From: Brachybacterium ginsengisoli
GTDB lineage: Bacteria; Actinomycetota; Actinomycetes; Actinomycetales; Dermabacteraceae
Direction of reading: 5' to 3'
DNA: 64,000 nt
NCBI RefSeq assembly: GCF_002407065.1
Contig: NZ_CP023564.1
Span: 3,286,001-3,350,000 of the forward strand
The notes under the pieces are model-generated. The model saw only the letters and a list, made by a program, of their open reading frames with translations, had not been told where the DNA came from and did no database searches. Positions 15,613-24,715 of the stretch are shown in pieces. How positions within the stretch are numbered: position 1 is the stretch's first letter; each line of letters begins with the position of its first letter. Both the position numbers and the translations under genes were made by a program.

Positions 15613-16899
15613 TCAGTGCGCGGCGGCAGTGATCCCGATCGGTGCGACATCCTCGCCGCCGAGCGCCACCTCGACCCCGCCCTCGGGCCAGTCGAACCCC
15701 TGCGGCAGCGCCGAGGCCTCCACCGCCAGCGCGCCCTCCGGACCGCTGAGGAACACATGGCAGCTCCCGTCCTTCTCGACCGCGCGAGCCCAGTCCGCAC
15801 CGGGGATCTCGAGCTCGCCGAGGCCGCGGGAGCCGGCCAGATGCGCCTTGTGCTCGGCCATGAACTCGCCGAGCGACTCGAGCGCCGCGATCTGCAGCTC
15901 GTGCAGCGACCCGTCGGCCCGGGGCCCGACGTTCAGGAGGACGCGCCCGCCCTGGGCGACGGCGTCGACCACGTGGCGGACGGCCTGCGCGCCGCTCATG
16001 TACTGCGAGGCGTCCTCGACCTGGTTGTAGCCGAAGGAGAGCCCGATGCCTCGGCAGTTCTCCCACGGCGTGCCCTCGGGGATCTCCCCGGCCTGGTACT
16101 CCGTGGTCGCGTAGTCCTGATGCACGCCGGAGAAGCGGTCGTTGATCAGGCCTTCGGGGCGCTGGTCGTAGAAGTGCTGCAGCAGCTCGCCGAGGCCGCC
16201 CTCCTCGAAGTGGAAGTTCTCGTCCGGCCAGCCGATGTCGTTCCAGAACACGTCCGGACCGTAGCCGTCGATGAGGTCGCGCACGTGGGCGGCGCAGTAC
16301 TTCCCGTACTCGTCGTCGCGGGGGCGCTTCAGGTCGTGCACGTCCTGCCCGGTCTCCAGCGGGTCCGTCGGCCGCACGTGCCAGTCCAGACCGCCGGAGT
16401 AGTAGACGCCGAAGCGCATCCCGGCCTCGGTGGTGGCCTGCGCGATCTCGCCCACCAGGTCGCGGTGCGGGCCACGGCGCACGGTGTTGCGGTCACCGGT
16501 GCCGGGGGCGTCCCACAGCGTGATGCCGTCGTGGTGCTTGGTGGTGGGGATGACGTAGTCCGCGCCGGCGCGGCGGAAGAGATCCGCCCAGGCGGCCGGG
16601 TCGAACGCGGAGGTGTCCCACTGGTCCAGGAAGTCGTCGTACGGGGCGTCGCCGTGCACCTCGCGATGGTGCTCCGCGGCGGGAGATCCCTCGAGGCGGA
16701 TCGTGTTGAAGTACCACTCGGCGTAGGGGTTGTGCGCGAACCAGCCCAGGTCGTCGGCGACCGCGCCGAGCTCGGCGGTGGGCTCGGCCCACGCGGGCAC
16801 CGAGTACGCGCCCCAGTGGATGAAGATCCCCAGCGGGGCATCGCGGAACCAGTCGGGCAGGCGCTGCGGGAGGGCGTCCCAGGGCGTGGAGTCGGACAT
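15613..16899 (-). CDS. Alpha-L-fucosidase, glycoside hydrolase family 29
   Basis: 428 residues. The N-terminal TIM barrel begins WFRDAPLGIFIHWGAYSVPAW, the family hallmark. Other conserved pieces are TTKHHDGITLWDA, the nucleophile region DVFWNDIGWP (catalytic Asp) and GGRVLLNVGPRADGS. The acid/base residue varies in GH29 and is not assigned. There is no signal peptide, so the enzyme probably acts on imported fucosides. It retains configuration when it cleaves alpha-L-fucosyl bonds. The 164 bp upstream show no clear operator. Confidence 0.9.
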   Translation of the reverse strand: MSDSTPWDALPQRLPDWFRDAPLGIFIHWGAYSVPAWAEPTAELGAVADDLGWFAHNPYAEWYFNTIRLEGSPAAEHHREVHGDAPYDDFLDQWDTSAFDPAAWADLFRRAGADYVIPTTKHHDGITLWDAPGTGDRNTVRRGPHRDLVGEIAQATTEAGMRFGVYYSGGLDWHVRPTDPLETGQDVHDLKRPRDDEYGKYCAAHVRDLIDGYGPDVFWNDIGWPDENFHFEEGGLGELLQHFYDQRPEGLINDRFSGVHQDYATTEYQAGEIPEGTPWENCRGIGLSFGYNQVEDASQYMSGAQAVRHVVDAVAQGGRVLLNVGPRADGSLHELQIAALESLGEFMAEHKAHLAGSRGLGELEIPGADWARAVEKDGSCHVFLSGPEGALAVEASALPQGFDWPEGGVEVALGGEDVAPIGITAAAH

Positions 16900-17063
16900 C
16901 GTCGTCTCGCTTTCTCGGTGGTCGAGTCAGCGGGAGCACCCCGGGATACATGGGATGTCTGCTCCGCCGGAGAACACACTTCCGCAGGCCAGCATCAGAG
17001 TCAAGCCCCTTCCAGGGCGCAGAGGAAGGATGCTCGGGCCAGTCCTGGTCCCTAGAGCTGGAT

Positions 17064-17375
17064 TCAGCGCATCCCGCCGCGCTGGGCGAGCTTCTCCTTG
17101 ACGCCCTGCAGGGCGCGACCGAGGCCGGAGGCCTCCTCCTCCTCGGCAGGGGTCTCCACGAAGTCGACGATGGAGCGCATGGTCGCCAGGTCGATGCTGG
17201 GCATCCCGCCCCCGAGGAGGGTGGCGATCCGCTCGCCGACGAGGGTCTCGAGGCGGTCGGCGGCCTCGGCACCCCGCTTCTCCCGTGCGGTCTCGAGGCG
17301 CTCGCGGAGGAGCTTCTCGGCGACGGGCGAGGTGGGGACGGGCTCGGGGCTGCCGGCGACGGTGATGTGTTCCAT
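17064..17375 (-). CDS. Small hypothetical protein (103 residues)
   Basis: The ATG at 17375 begins MEHITVAGSPEPVPTSP, followed by a charged helical region (EKLLRERLETAREKRGAEAADRLETL) that could form a short coiled coil, then GMPSIDLATMRSIVDFVET and a glutamate run. I recognise no family. It is alone on the minus strand, divergent from the MFS gene at 17661. The gap 17376-17660 shows no defined site. Confidence 0.55.
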   Translation of the reverse strand: MEHITVAGSPEPVPTSPVAEKLLRERLETAREKRGAEAADRLETLVGERIATLLGGGMPSIDLATMRSIVDFVETPAEEEEASGLGRALQGVKEKLAQRGGMR

Positions 17376-17660
17376 GTGGAGGTCCCAACGTGTCGTGGAA
17401 GAGCGCGCGGTGCGTTCTGCCCGCAGCGGCCGGGCTGCTGCGACCGGCACACGTGCACAGTACTCGGACCGCCGGTGCTCGCCACGGCCGTCCGGGCTGC
17501 GGGCATCCGCCGGTGGTGGTGCCGGCGCCCGACGTTCGCTTGCCCACACGCCCCTCCGCGGCCCCTTGGCCTGGACAAGGGGGCTCATTAGGCTGGATGA
17601 GCACTCTCCGCTTCCAGCGTCGGCAGCGATCCCCGTTCCCCTGTGCGCTGGAGGCCCTGC

Positions 17661-18926
17661 ATGACGACGACCCCGACGCCGACGATGCCCACGGCCGCCC
17701 CGCTGTCGCCCGGCCGTCTGCGGCTGGTGATCCTGGCGATGTCGCTGGGCGCTTTCGCGATCGGCACCACCGAGTTCGCGAGCATGGGGCTGCTGCCGCA
17801 GATCGCCCGCGACCTCGAGGTGTCCGTCCCGCAGGCCGGCATGCTCATCACCCTGTACGCGCTCGGCGTGGTGATCGGGGCGCCGCTGGTGACGATCGCC
17901 GCCGTGAGGATGCCCCGTGCCCGGCTGCTGGTGCTGCTGATCGGCCTGATCGGGCTCGGGAACCTGCTCTCCGCGATCGCGCCGGACTTCGCCACCCTCG
18001 CCATCGCCCGCTTCATCGCCGGGCTCCCCCACGGCGCCTTCTTCGGCGTCGCCTCGCTGGTCGCCTCCCGCCTCTCCCCTCCCGGCCGCCGCGCACGGTC
18101 GGTCTCGCTGGTGATGCTGGGGCTGACGATCGCGACCATGGTGGGCGTCCCCGCCTCGACCGCGCTCGGCCAGAGCGTCGGCTGGCGCTCGGCCTACGTC
18201 ATCGTGGTGGTGATCGCCGCGGCGACCACCCTCGCGATCTGGCGCCTGGTCCCCGAGCCCGAGGGCACCGGCTCCGCCGGATCGATCCGCGGGGAGCTGC
18301 GCGCCCTGCGCCGCGCCCAGGTGTGGTTCGCGCTCGGCATCGGCGCCATCGGCTTCGGCGGCATGTTCGCCGTCTACAGCTACATCGGCGAGATCGTGCC
18401 GGGCGTCATGGGCCTCGGCGAGCGCGGCGTGCCGGTGGCGCTGTTCGTGTTCGGCCTGGGCATGACCCTGGGGAACATCCTCGCCGGGCGGCTCGCGGAC
18501 CGCAGCGTCTACGGCACCATCTTCGCGGGACTCGTGGGCATGGCGGTGAGCCTCGCCGTGTTCGGCCTGGTCGCCCACAGCGCGATCGCCGGGATGCTCC
18601 TGCTGCTCGCGATCGCGATCACCTCCCAGCTCATGGGGCCCTCGCTGCAGCTGTTCCTGCTGGACGCCTCCCCCGACGCCCCCTCGCTCGCCGCGGCCCT
18701 GCACCACTCGGCGCTGAACATCGGCAACTCGCTCGGCGCCGCCCTCGGCGCGGCCGTGCTCGCCGCCGGCTGGGGCCTGCTCGCCCCGGCCTGGACCGGC
18801 GTGATCCTCGCGGTGCTGGGCCTCGGGATCGCCGGCTGGTCCTTCGCCGTGCACCGCCGCCAGCAGGCCCGCGCGGCGCGTTCGCTCGAGCAGGCGGCCG
18901 CGGCCGAGGTGCCCGCTCCCTGCTGA
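17661..18926 (+). CDS. MFS transporter, arabinose-efflux/chloramphenicol-resistance (CmlR/AraJ) type
   Basis: 421 residues. The ATG at 17661 has GGAGG six bases upstream, so it is preferred over an upstream GTG. The first helix LAMSLGAFAIGTTEFASMGLLP is the signature of the DHA1 subgroup containing CmlR, AraJ and PbuE. About 12 helices are seen, with GLPHGAFFGVASLVASR and SVGWRSAYVIVVV typical of it. A proton-driven exporter in the cytoplasmic membrane is expected. The substrate could be a sugar, nucleoside or drug. Confidence 0.85.
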   Translation: MTTTPTPTMPTAAPLSPGRLRLVILAMSLGAFAIGTTEFASMGLLPQIARDLEVSVPQAGMLITLYALGVVIGAPLVTIAAVRMPRARLLVLLIGLIGLGNLLSAIAPDFATLAIARFIAGLPHGAFFGVASLVASRLSPPGRRARSVSLVMLGLTIATMVGVPASTALGQSVGWRSAYVIVVVIAAATTLAIWRLVPEPEGTGSAGSIRGELRALRRAQVWFALGIGAIGFGGMFAVYSYIGEIVPGVMGLGERGVPVALFVFGLGMTLGNILAGRLADRSVYGTIFAGLVGMAVSLAVFGLVAHSAIAGMLLLLAIAITSQLMGPSLQLFLLDASPDAPSLAAALHHSALNIGNSLGAALGAAVLAAGWGLLAPAWTGVILAVLGLGIAGWSFAVHRRQQARAARSLEQAAAAEVPAPC

Positions 18927-18960
18927 GCCGCCTCCGGCCGTCGGGCGGCGGCGAGACCTC

Positions 18961-19242
18961 CTACGACGCGGCGCTCTGACCGAAGCGCTTCGCCGAGCGG
19001 ATTCGGGCCTTCTCCCGCTCCACCTCGCGGTCCTTCGCCGGAGCGGAGGTGACGAGGTCCGCCAGCAGATGCTCGGTGGCGTGGGCGATCTCGGCGACGG
19101 CCCGCTCGAACACCTCGGCGTTGGCCTGCGAGGGCTTCGTCATCCCGCTGACCTTGCGCACGTACTGCAGGGCGGCGTCGTGCACCTCCTGCGAGGTGGC
19201 CTCGGGCTCGAAGTTGTGGAGCGGTCTGATGTTCCGGCACAT
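18961..19242 (-). CDS. DUF2277 family protein
   Basis: 93 residues from ATG 19242. The N-terminus MCRNIRPLHNFEP and the following EVHDAALQYVRKVSGMTKPSQ-type stretch are diagnostic of DUF2277, a small cytoplasmic family in actinobacteria and others with no established function. The C-terminus is basic (EREKARIRSAKRFG). It is convergent with the MFS gene and divergent from the PLP-enzyme gene at 19388. Confidence 0.85.
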   Translation of the reverse strand: MCRNIRPLHNFEPEATSQEVHDAALQYVRKVSGMTKPSQANAEVFERAVAEIAHATEHLLADLVTSAPAKDREVEREKARIRSAKRFGQSAAS

Positions 19243-19387
19243 GGGATCAGGCTGGCACGGGCGGACCCCGGCGGCAACAGGTGCTGCGGCCCGACGGCAC
19301 CGGGGCACCTCGGCCGCTCGAACTTGAACTTCGCCGCCGCGCCCCGGAGACTCGCAGTCCACGCTCCCCCACCCAACGAGGTCATCG

Positions 19388-20626
19388 ATGCCCGAGCATG
19401 CCCCCTCCGCCGCCGAGCGCACCGTCGGGTTGGAGGACAAGTCCTTCCCCGCGGCCCTCGTCGGCCGCCCGATCTCCGAGCTGGACGCGCCGCTCAGCAC
19501 CTTCTCCACCCCGCTCCTGGTGCTCGATGCGGCGGCGATGACGCACAACCTCGAGGTCATGGCGCGGTGGACCGGCGAGCGCGGGCTGGAGCTGATGCCG
19601 CACGGGAAGACCACGATGGCGCCGGTCCTGTGGCGCCGTCAGCTCGAGGCGGGGTGCACCGGGATCACCGTGGCCACCGGCTGGCAGGCCGATCTCGCGC
19701 TGCGCGCGGGCGTCCCCACCGTGCAGCTCGCCAACGCCTGCACCGACCCGGCACTGCTGCGACGCCTCGCCGAGCACCTGGCCGAGCACCCCGAGCAGGA
19801 GCTCGTCTGCTGGGCCGACAGCCTCGCCACGATCGATCTGCTCGAGCGGGAGCTGCCGGCCGGTTCGCGGCTCGGCGTGCTCGTGGAGCTGGGGGCCGAC
19901 GGAGCCCGCACCGGCGCCCGCGAGGAGTCGACCGCCCTGGAGATCGCCGAGCGGGTCACCGCCTCGGAGGTGCTCGTCCTGCGCGGCGCCTCCGGCTACG
20001 AGGGGGCGATCGCGCACGACCGCTCCCCCGCGGCCCTCGCCGCGGTCTCCGCCTACTGCGAGCGCCTCGCCGCGCTCGCGCAGCAGCTGGACGCGCTGGT
20101 CGAGGGCGAGACCTGGGTGACCGCAGGGGGCAGCGCCTACTTCGACCTGGTGGCCGACGCCTTCGCCCCGCTCCGGGGCATGCGCCGCATCCTGCGCTCC
20201 GGCGCGTACATCGTCCACGACTCCGGGTTCTACCGGGGCATCTCCCCGCTGGACACCACGCGCGACATCGCCGAGTCCGAGGCGCTGCTGCCCGGCATGC
20301 GCGCCTACGCCCGTGTGGTCTCGATGCCCGAGCCCGGCCTCGCGCTGCTCGACGCCGGCAAGCGTGACGTCCCCTACGACGAGGGACTGCCCGTTCCGCT
20401 CGCCGTCGCGGGCGAGCTCGGCGGCCCGGAGCGGGAGCTGGACGGGGAGATCACGGCGCTGAACGACCAGCACGCCTTCCTCCGCCACACGGGGGAGCTC
20501 GCGATCGGCGAGGTCGTCACGCTCGGTCTCTCGCACCCCTGCACGGCCTTCGACAAGTGGCGGCTCATCCCGGTGGCCGATGCAGCCACCGGCACCGTGC
20601 ACGAGGCGGTCGAGACCTTCTTCTGA
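19388..20626 (+). CDS. Fold-type III PLP enzyme, D-threonine aldolase/D-serine dehydratase-like
   Basis: 412 residues. The N-terminal alanine-racemase-like barrel carries the PLP lysine in LMPHGKTTMAP. The C-terminal domain has SHPCTAFDKWR, the His/Cys zinc motif of the D-threonine aldolase/D-serine dehydratase family. The reaction would be aldol cleavage or dehydration of a D-3-hydroxy amino acid. The exact substrate is not readable. The N-acyl-D-amino-acid deacylase and RidA genes 4 kb on suggest D-amino-acid use in this region. The ATG at 19388 follows a weak ribosome site. Confidence 0.82.
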   Translation: MPEHAPSAAERTVGLEDKSFPAALVGRPISELDAPLSTFSTPLLVLDAAAMTHNLEVMARWTGERGLELMPHGKTTMAPVLWRRQLEAGCTGITVATGWQADLALRAGVPTVQLANACTDPALLRRLAEHLAEHPEQELVCWADSLATIDLLERELPAGSRLGVLVELGADGARTGAREESTALEIAERVTASEVLVLRGASGYEGAIAHDRSPAALAAVSAYCERLAALAQQLDALVEGETWVTAGGSAYFDLVADAFAPLRGMRRILRSGAYIVHDSGFYRGISPLDTTRDIAESEALLPGMRAYARVVSMPEPGLALLDAGKRDVPYDEGLPVPLAVAGELGGPERELDGEITALNDQHAFLRHTGELAIGEVVTLGLSHPCTAFDKWRLIPVADAATGTVHEAVETFF

Positions 20627-20630
20627 GCGA

Positions 20631-20675
20631 CGGACCCCGTGCACCGGCCCGTGCGGGGCCGGGGCACGGGGTCCG
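20631..20675. terminator. Strong hairpin between convergent genes
   Basis: Nested stems CGGACCCCGTGC/GCACGGGGTCCG and CCGGCCC/GGGGCCGG with a GTGC loop lie between the convergent PLP-enzyme and aldo/keto reductase genes. It should stop transcription from both sides. Confidence 0.75.
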
Positions 20676-20695
20676 AGCGCGCGGACGACGGGGGC

Positions 20696-21745
20696 TCAGC
20701 GCCCTCCGTCGATCCTGCGGTGCCGCTGCTGCGTGCCGGCCGCACCGTAGGGGTAGTCCTCGATCACCGGGGCGCTCGCGCTCGTGAGCCGGTCCAGCTG
20801 CTCCGCGCTGAGGGCGAGGGAGGCCGCCCCCATGTTGTCCTCCAGCTGCTCGAGCGTCCGGACCCCGAGGATCACCGAGGTGACGGCGGGCTGGGCCGCC
20901 AGCCAGGCGAGCGCCACCTGCGAGGAGGAGGCGCCGAGCTCGTCGGCGACCTCCGCGACGGTGTCGATGACCCGCCAGGTGCGCTCCTCCGCGTTGCGCG
21001 CCTCCCAGGCCTCCATCCCCCGCTCGGGGTTCTCCCCCAGCCGCGTCGCGCCGCTGGGCCGCTGGTCACGGCGGTACTTGCCGCTCAGCCAGCCGCCGCC
21101 GAGCGGCGACCAGGGCAGCAGGCCGATGCCGGCGTCGAGCGCGGCCGGGACGATCTCGTGCTCGATCCCGCGCACGAGCAGGTTGTACTGCGGCTGCAGC
21201 GTCACGGGCAGCTCCCACCCGTGCTGCCGGGCGACGTGCACGGCCTTGGTGAGCTGCCAGCCGGTGTAGTTCGAGAAGCCGTAGTAGCCGATCTTGCCGG
21301 CCGAGACGGCGTCGTCGAGGAAGCGCAGGGTCTCCTCCACCGGGGTCAGCGCGTCCCAGGCATGCATCTGGTAGAGGTCGATGTGCTCGACACCGAGACG
21401 GCGCAGGGAGTCGTCCAGGGCCGTGCGGAGGTGGCGCCGAGAGGTGCCGAGGTCGTTCGGCCCGGTCCCCATCGGGAACCGTCCCTTGGTGGCCAGGACC
21501 ACCTGGGCCGCCTCGGCGGGCCGGGATGCCAGCCAGCGGCCGATGATCTCCTCGCTCGTGCCCGCGCTGTAGACGTCGGCGGTGTCCAGGAGGTTCCCTC
21601 CCGCGGCGACGTAGGCGTCCATCAGGGCGTGCGAGGTGGCCTCGTCGGCCTCGGCCCCGAAGGTCATGGTGCCGAGGGCGAGGGTCGAGACCGCCGCGCC
21701 GCTGCGGCCGAGGGTGCGGTGGGTGGTGGCGGAGGGCTGGGACAT
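20696..21745 (-). CDS. Aldo/keto reductase (AKR, YajO/Tas-like)
   Basis: 349 residues from ATG 21745, with AGGAGA upstream. AKR barrel motifs: NLLDTADVYSAGTSEEIIGRWL (catalytic Asp and Tyr), VLATKGRFPMG (Lys), HIDLYQMHAWD (His) and GYYGFSNYTGWQ. NADPH-linked reduction of aldehydes or ketones is expected. It is the first of three AKR genes on this strand (with 21820-22755 and 22805-23668), which share only moderate similarity and so are not recent duplicates. A perfect GC-rich hairpin separates it from the second. Confidence 0.87.
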   Translation of the reverse strand: MSQPSATTHRTLGRSGAAVSTLALGTMTFGAEADEATSHALMDAYVAAGGNLLDTADVYSAGTSEEIIGRWLASRPAEAAQVVLATKGRFPMGTGPNDLGTSRRHLRTALDDSLRRLGVEHIDLYQMHAWDALTPVEETLRFLDDAVSAGKIGYYGFSNYTGWQLTKAVHVARQHGWELPVTLQPQYNLLVRGIEHEIVPAALDAGIGLLPWSPLGGGWLSGKYRRDQRPSGATRLGENPERGMEAWEARNAEERTWRVIDTVAEVADELGASSSQVALAWLAAQPAVTSVILGVRTLEQLEDNMGAASLALSAEQLDRLTSASAPVIEDYPYGAAGTQQRHRRIDGGR

Positions 21746-21782
21746 GGGTGGTTCTCCTGTCGGGGGTGAGGGGCCTGCCGGG

Positions 21783-21811
21783 GCGCCGGGGCGGCAGGAC
21801 CGCCCCGGCGC
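21783..21811 (-). terminator. Hairpin between the first and second aldo/keto reductase genes
   Basis: GCGCCGGGGCGG and CCGCCCCGGCGC (12 bp, perfect) with a 5-nt loop, 9 bp after the stop of the second AKR gene on the minus strand. Confidence 0.6.
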
Positions 21812-21819
21812 GTCACCGG

Positions 21820-22755
21820 TCAGGGCACGCGGTGTCCGGCGGCGCGGAAGAGCTCGTACCACTCGGCGCGGGTGAGCGGGACCTCGGAGCCCTGGGCCGC
21901 TCCCGCGACGCGCTCGGGGCTCGTGGTGCCGAGCACGACCTGCATCTGCGCGGGGTGACGGGTGATCCAGGCGGTGGCGATCGCGATCGGCGGCACGTCG
22001 TACTGGGCGGCGAGCCGGTCGATGACGGCGTTCAGCTCCGGGTAGTCGGGCGAGCCGAGGAACACGCCGTTGAAGAAGCCGGCCTGGAACGGGGACCACG
22101 CCTGGACGGTGATGTCGTGCAGACGGCAGTAGTCGAGGATCCCGCCGCCGTCACGGGTGACGGACTGCTGCTCGTCGAGCATGTTCGCGGCGACGCCCTG
22201 GGCGATGATCGGCTCGTGGGTGATGGACAGCTGCAGCTGGTTGGCGACGATCGGCTGCGTCACGTGCTTGCGCAGCAGATCGATCTGGTGCGGGGTGTGG
22301 TTCGAGACGCCGAAGCTGCGCACCTTGCCCGAGGACTCGAGCTCGTCGAAGGCGCGGGCCACCTCCTCGGGCTCGACCAGAGCGTCCGGGCGGTGCAGCA
22401 GCAGGATGTCGATGTGGTCGGTCTGCAGGGCCTTCAGCGAGCCCTCGACGGACTCGATGAGGTGCTCGTAGGAGAAGTCGAAGTACGGCCCCTCCGGCAC
22501 GATCCCGGCCTTGGTCTGGATCGTGATCTCGTCGCGCTGCGAGGGCGTCAGCTGCATCGCCTCGGCGAAGCGACGCTCGCAGCCGTGCAGGTCCCCGCCG
22601 TAGACGTCGGCGTGGTCGAAGAAGTCGATGCCGGCGTCGCGGGCCGTGCGGACGAGCTCGCGCACCTCGTCGTCGGTCTTCTCGGCGATGCGCATGAGTC
22701 CGAGCACCACGTTGGGCACGAGGAGCTGGGATCCGGGCAGGGTGAAGGTCTTCAC
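21820..22755 (-). CDS. Aldo/keto reductase (YdhF-like)
   Basis: 311 residues from a GTG at 22755 (VKTFTLPGSQL). Motifs: GIDFFDHADVYGGDLHGCE (Asp/Tyr), ITIQTKAGIVP (Lys), HIDILLLHRPDALVEPEEVA (His) and VRSFGVSNHTPHQ. The ending VVLGTTSPERVAGAA is the NADP site. The sequence is closest in pattern to the YdhF oxidoreductase branch. It is 49 bp downstream of the third AKR gene on the same strand, so the two are likely co-transcribed. Confidence 0.87.
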   Translation of the reverse strand: MKTFTLPGSQLLVPNVVLGLMRIAEKTDDEVRELVRTARDAGIDFFDHADVYGGDLHGCERRFAEAMQLTPSQRDEITIQTKAGIVPEGPYFDFSYEHLIESVEGSLKALQTDHIDILLLHRPDALVEPEEVARAFDELESSGKVRSFGVSNHTPHQIDLLRKHVTQPIVANQLQLSITHEPIIAQGVAANMLDEQQSVTRDGGGILDYCRLHDITVQAWSPFQAGFFNGVFLGSPDYPELNAVIDRLAAQYDVPPIAIATAWITRHPAQMQVVLGTTSPERVAGAAQGSEVPLTRAEWYELFRAAGHRVP

Positions 22756-22804
22756 GGTAGGGGGATGTCCTTTCGAGGGGTGGGGTGGGGTCGGGGCGTG
22801 CGGG

Positions 22805-23668
22805 TCAGCTCGCGGCGGAGAGCAGCGCGATCTCCTCCGAGGTCAGCTCGAGCTCGGCGGCCCGCACGGAGTCGGTGATGCTCGCCGGACGCGAGGCGCC
22901 CGGGATCGGGATGACCACCGGCGCCAGGGACAGCTCCCAGGCGAGGGCGATCTGCTGGGGGCTCACGCCGTGGGCGTCGGCGACGCTCTGGAACGCGGAG
23001 TGGTCCTCCCCCACCGCGCCCGCACGGCTGATGCCGCCCAGCGGTGACCACGGGAGGAAGGCGATGCCGAGGTCGGCGCAGTGCCGGAGCTCCTCGAGGC
23101 TCGAGCGGTGGGCCGGCGAGAACTGGTTCTGCACCGAGACCAGGCGACCGCCGAGCACCTCCTGGGCCTCGTCGATCTGCGCGACGCTCGCGTTGGAGAT
23201 CCCGGCCATGACGATGACGCCCTCGTCGAGCAGCTCGCTCAGGGCGCCGACGGACTCCGCGTAGGGCACGCCGGGGTCGGGTCGGTGGAACTGGTAGAGG
23301 CCAATCGCCTCGACGCCGAGCCGGCGCGCGGAGGCCTTCGCGACCTCCTTGAGGTGCTCCGGGCGGCCGTCCTGGGTCCAGGAGCCGTCACCGGGGCGCA
23401 GGTGCCCGCCCTTGGTCGCCACGAGCACCTCGCCGCTCGCCCCGGGGGCGGTGCGCAGGGCCTCGGCGATGAGCTCCTCGTTGTGGCCCACCTCGCCGGC
23501 GTCGCGGTGGTAGGCGTCGGCGGTGTCGATGAGGGTGACGCCGGCGTCGAGGGCGGCGTGGATCGTCGAGATCGAGCGGGCCGCCTCGGGCCGGCCCTCG
23601 ATGGACATCGGCATGCCGCCGAGCCCGAGGGCGCTCACTGTCCGCTGCCCGAGAGTACGTTGCTGCAC
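22805..23668 (-). CDS. Aldo/keto reductase
   Basis: 287 residues from GTG 23668, with GGAAGG seven bases upstream. The longer frame upstream overlaps the LysR promoter region. Motifs: GVTLIDTADAYHRD (Asp, Tyr), VLVATKGGHLRPG (Lys), IGLYQFHRPDPG (His) and IPIPGASRPASITDSV (cofactor end). It is divergent from the LysR gene at 23771, which probably regulates it and the downstream YdhF-like gene. Confidence 0.87.
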   Translation of the reverse strand: MQQRTLGQRTVSALGLGGMPMSIEGRPEAARSISTIHAALDAGVTLIDTADAYHRDAGEVGHNEELIAEALRTAPGASGEVLVATKGGHLRPGDGSWTQDGRPEHLKEVAKASARRLGVEAIGLYQFHRPDPGVPYAESVGALSELLDEGVIVMAGISNASVAQIDEAQEVLGGRLVSVQNQFSPAHRSSLEELRHCADLGIAFLPWSPLGGISRAGAVGEDHSAFQSVADAHGVSPQQIALAWELSLAPVVIPIPGASRPASITDSVRAAELELTSEEIALLSAAS

Positions 23669-23770
23669 TGGAGTGCCTTCCGGTCGATGTGGTGGTGCGA
23701 TCACGGTAGGCACCGCCATACTAGAAGTAAAACAACTACGTGTTCTGCGATTGAGAAGGAGCGTCGATCA
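23669..23770. promoter_or_regulatory. AT-rich divergent promoter region of the LysR and AKR genes
   Basis: The 102-bp gap has an unusually AT-rich core (TACTAGAAGTAAAACAAC). It contains AACA-N6-TGTT, an imperfect dyad near 23733-23746, consistent with a LysR-box. The ribosome site GAAGGAG precedes the LysR ATG. Confidence 0.4.
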
Positions 23771-24715
23771 ATGGATCTGCGACAGATGGAGTACGTGGTC
23801 GCTCTCGCGGAGGAGCAGCAGTTCACCCGCGCCGCGGCGGTCTGCCACGTCTCGCAGTCGGGGCTCTCCGCAGCGATCCGCAGCCTCGAGGACGAGCTCG
23901 GCACGGCGCTGTTCTCGCGCACCACCCGTCGGGTGGACACCACCGATGCCGGGCTCGCCCTGCTCCCCTTCGCCCGGGCCACCCTCGCGCAGGCGGCCGC
24001 GGGCCGCGATGCCGTGGTGCGCGCGACCCATTCGCTCTCGGGTCGCCTGCACGTCGGCGCGGAGCAGTGCCTGGGCGCCGTGGACGTCCCTCCCCTGCTC
24101 GAACGGTTCCATCGCCGGTTCCCGCTGGTCGACATCCACTTCACCCAGGCGGGTTCGCACGACCTCGTCTCGCAGATCCGCGCCGGGGAGCTCGACATCG
24201 CCTTCGTCGCGACCACCGAGCACCTCGCGACGGTGCACAGCACGGAGCTCGGCCGTCGCCCGGTGGTGCTGCTGGTCCCGCCCGAGCATCCCCTCGCGGC
24301 AGGGGCGAGCGTCGAATGGGCCGCGCTGCACGACGAGGAGTTCATCGACTTCCGCGAGTCCTGGGGCGTGCGGTCGCTCAACGACACCGCGTGCGCGGAG
24401 CACGGGATCGCCCGACGGGTGCGATGCACCGTGGACGACATCCACACCCTGCTCGACCTGATCCATCGGGGCCTGGGCATCGCCCTGGTCCCCGAGCACG
24501 TGGCGGAGAAGCCCCAGGCGGCAGGGCTGGTGACCCTCCGTCTGCCGCGCGGCTCCGCCCCCTGGTGGGTGGTCTCCGCCGTGACCGGCACGCATGCGGA
24601 CGCGGCGGCGGCGAGTCTCGTCGATCTCCTCGAGCCGCCCTCCCACGGCCCGCAGCCCGACCCGGCCCTCGCCGGCGCGGACCGCGACGTCGCCGACACC
24701 CTGCAGCGCGCATGA
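23771..24715 (+). CDS. LysR-family transcriptional regulator (CynR/OxyR-like)
   Basis: 314 residues. The HTH is at the N-terminus (MDLRQMEYVVALAEEQQFTRAA, then VSQSGLSAAIRSLEDELG and LFSRTTRRV). The effector domain from about residue 90 has GRLHVGAEQCLGAVDVP and DLIHRGLGIALVPEHV. Its stop overlaps the start of the deacylase gene by 4 bp, so it is in the same operon as the genes it may regulate, and it is also divergent from the AKR pair. The effector is unknown. Confidence 0.87.
   Translation: MDLRQMEYVVALAEEQQFTRAAAVCHVSQSGLSAAIRSLEDELGTALFSRTTRRVDTTDAGLALLPFARATLAQAAAGRDAVVRATHSLSGRLHVGAEQCLGAVDVPPLLERFHRRFPLVDIHFTQAGSHDLVSQIRAGELDIAFVATTEHLATVHSTELGRRPVVLLVPPEHPLAAGASVEWAALHDEEFIDFRESWGVRSLNDTACAEHGIARRVRCTVDDIHTLLDLIHRGLGIALVPEHVAEKPQAAGLVTLRLPRGSAPWWVVSAVTGTHADAAAASLVDLLEPPSHGPQPDPALAGADRDVADTLQRA

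Noticed and set aside
20696-23668. Three aldo/keto reductases as a recent tandem duplication
   Set aside because: Their motifs are shared but the sequences differ throughout and belong to different sub-branches.
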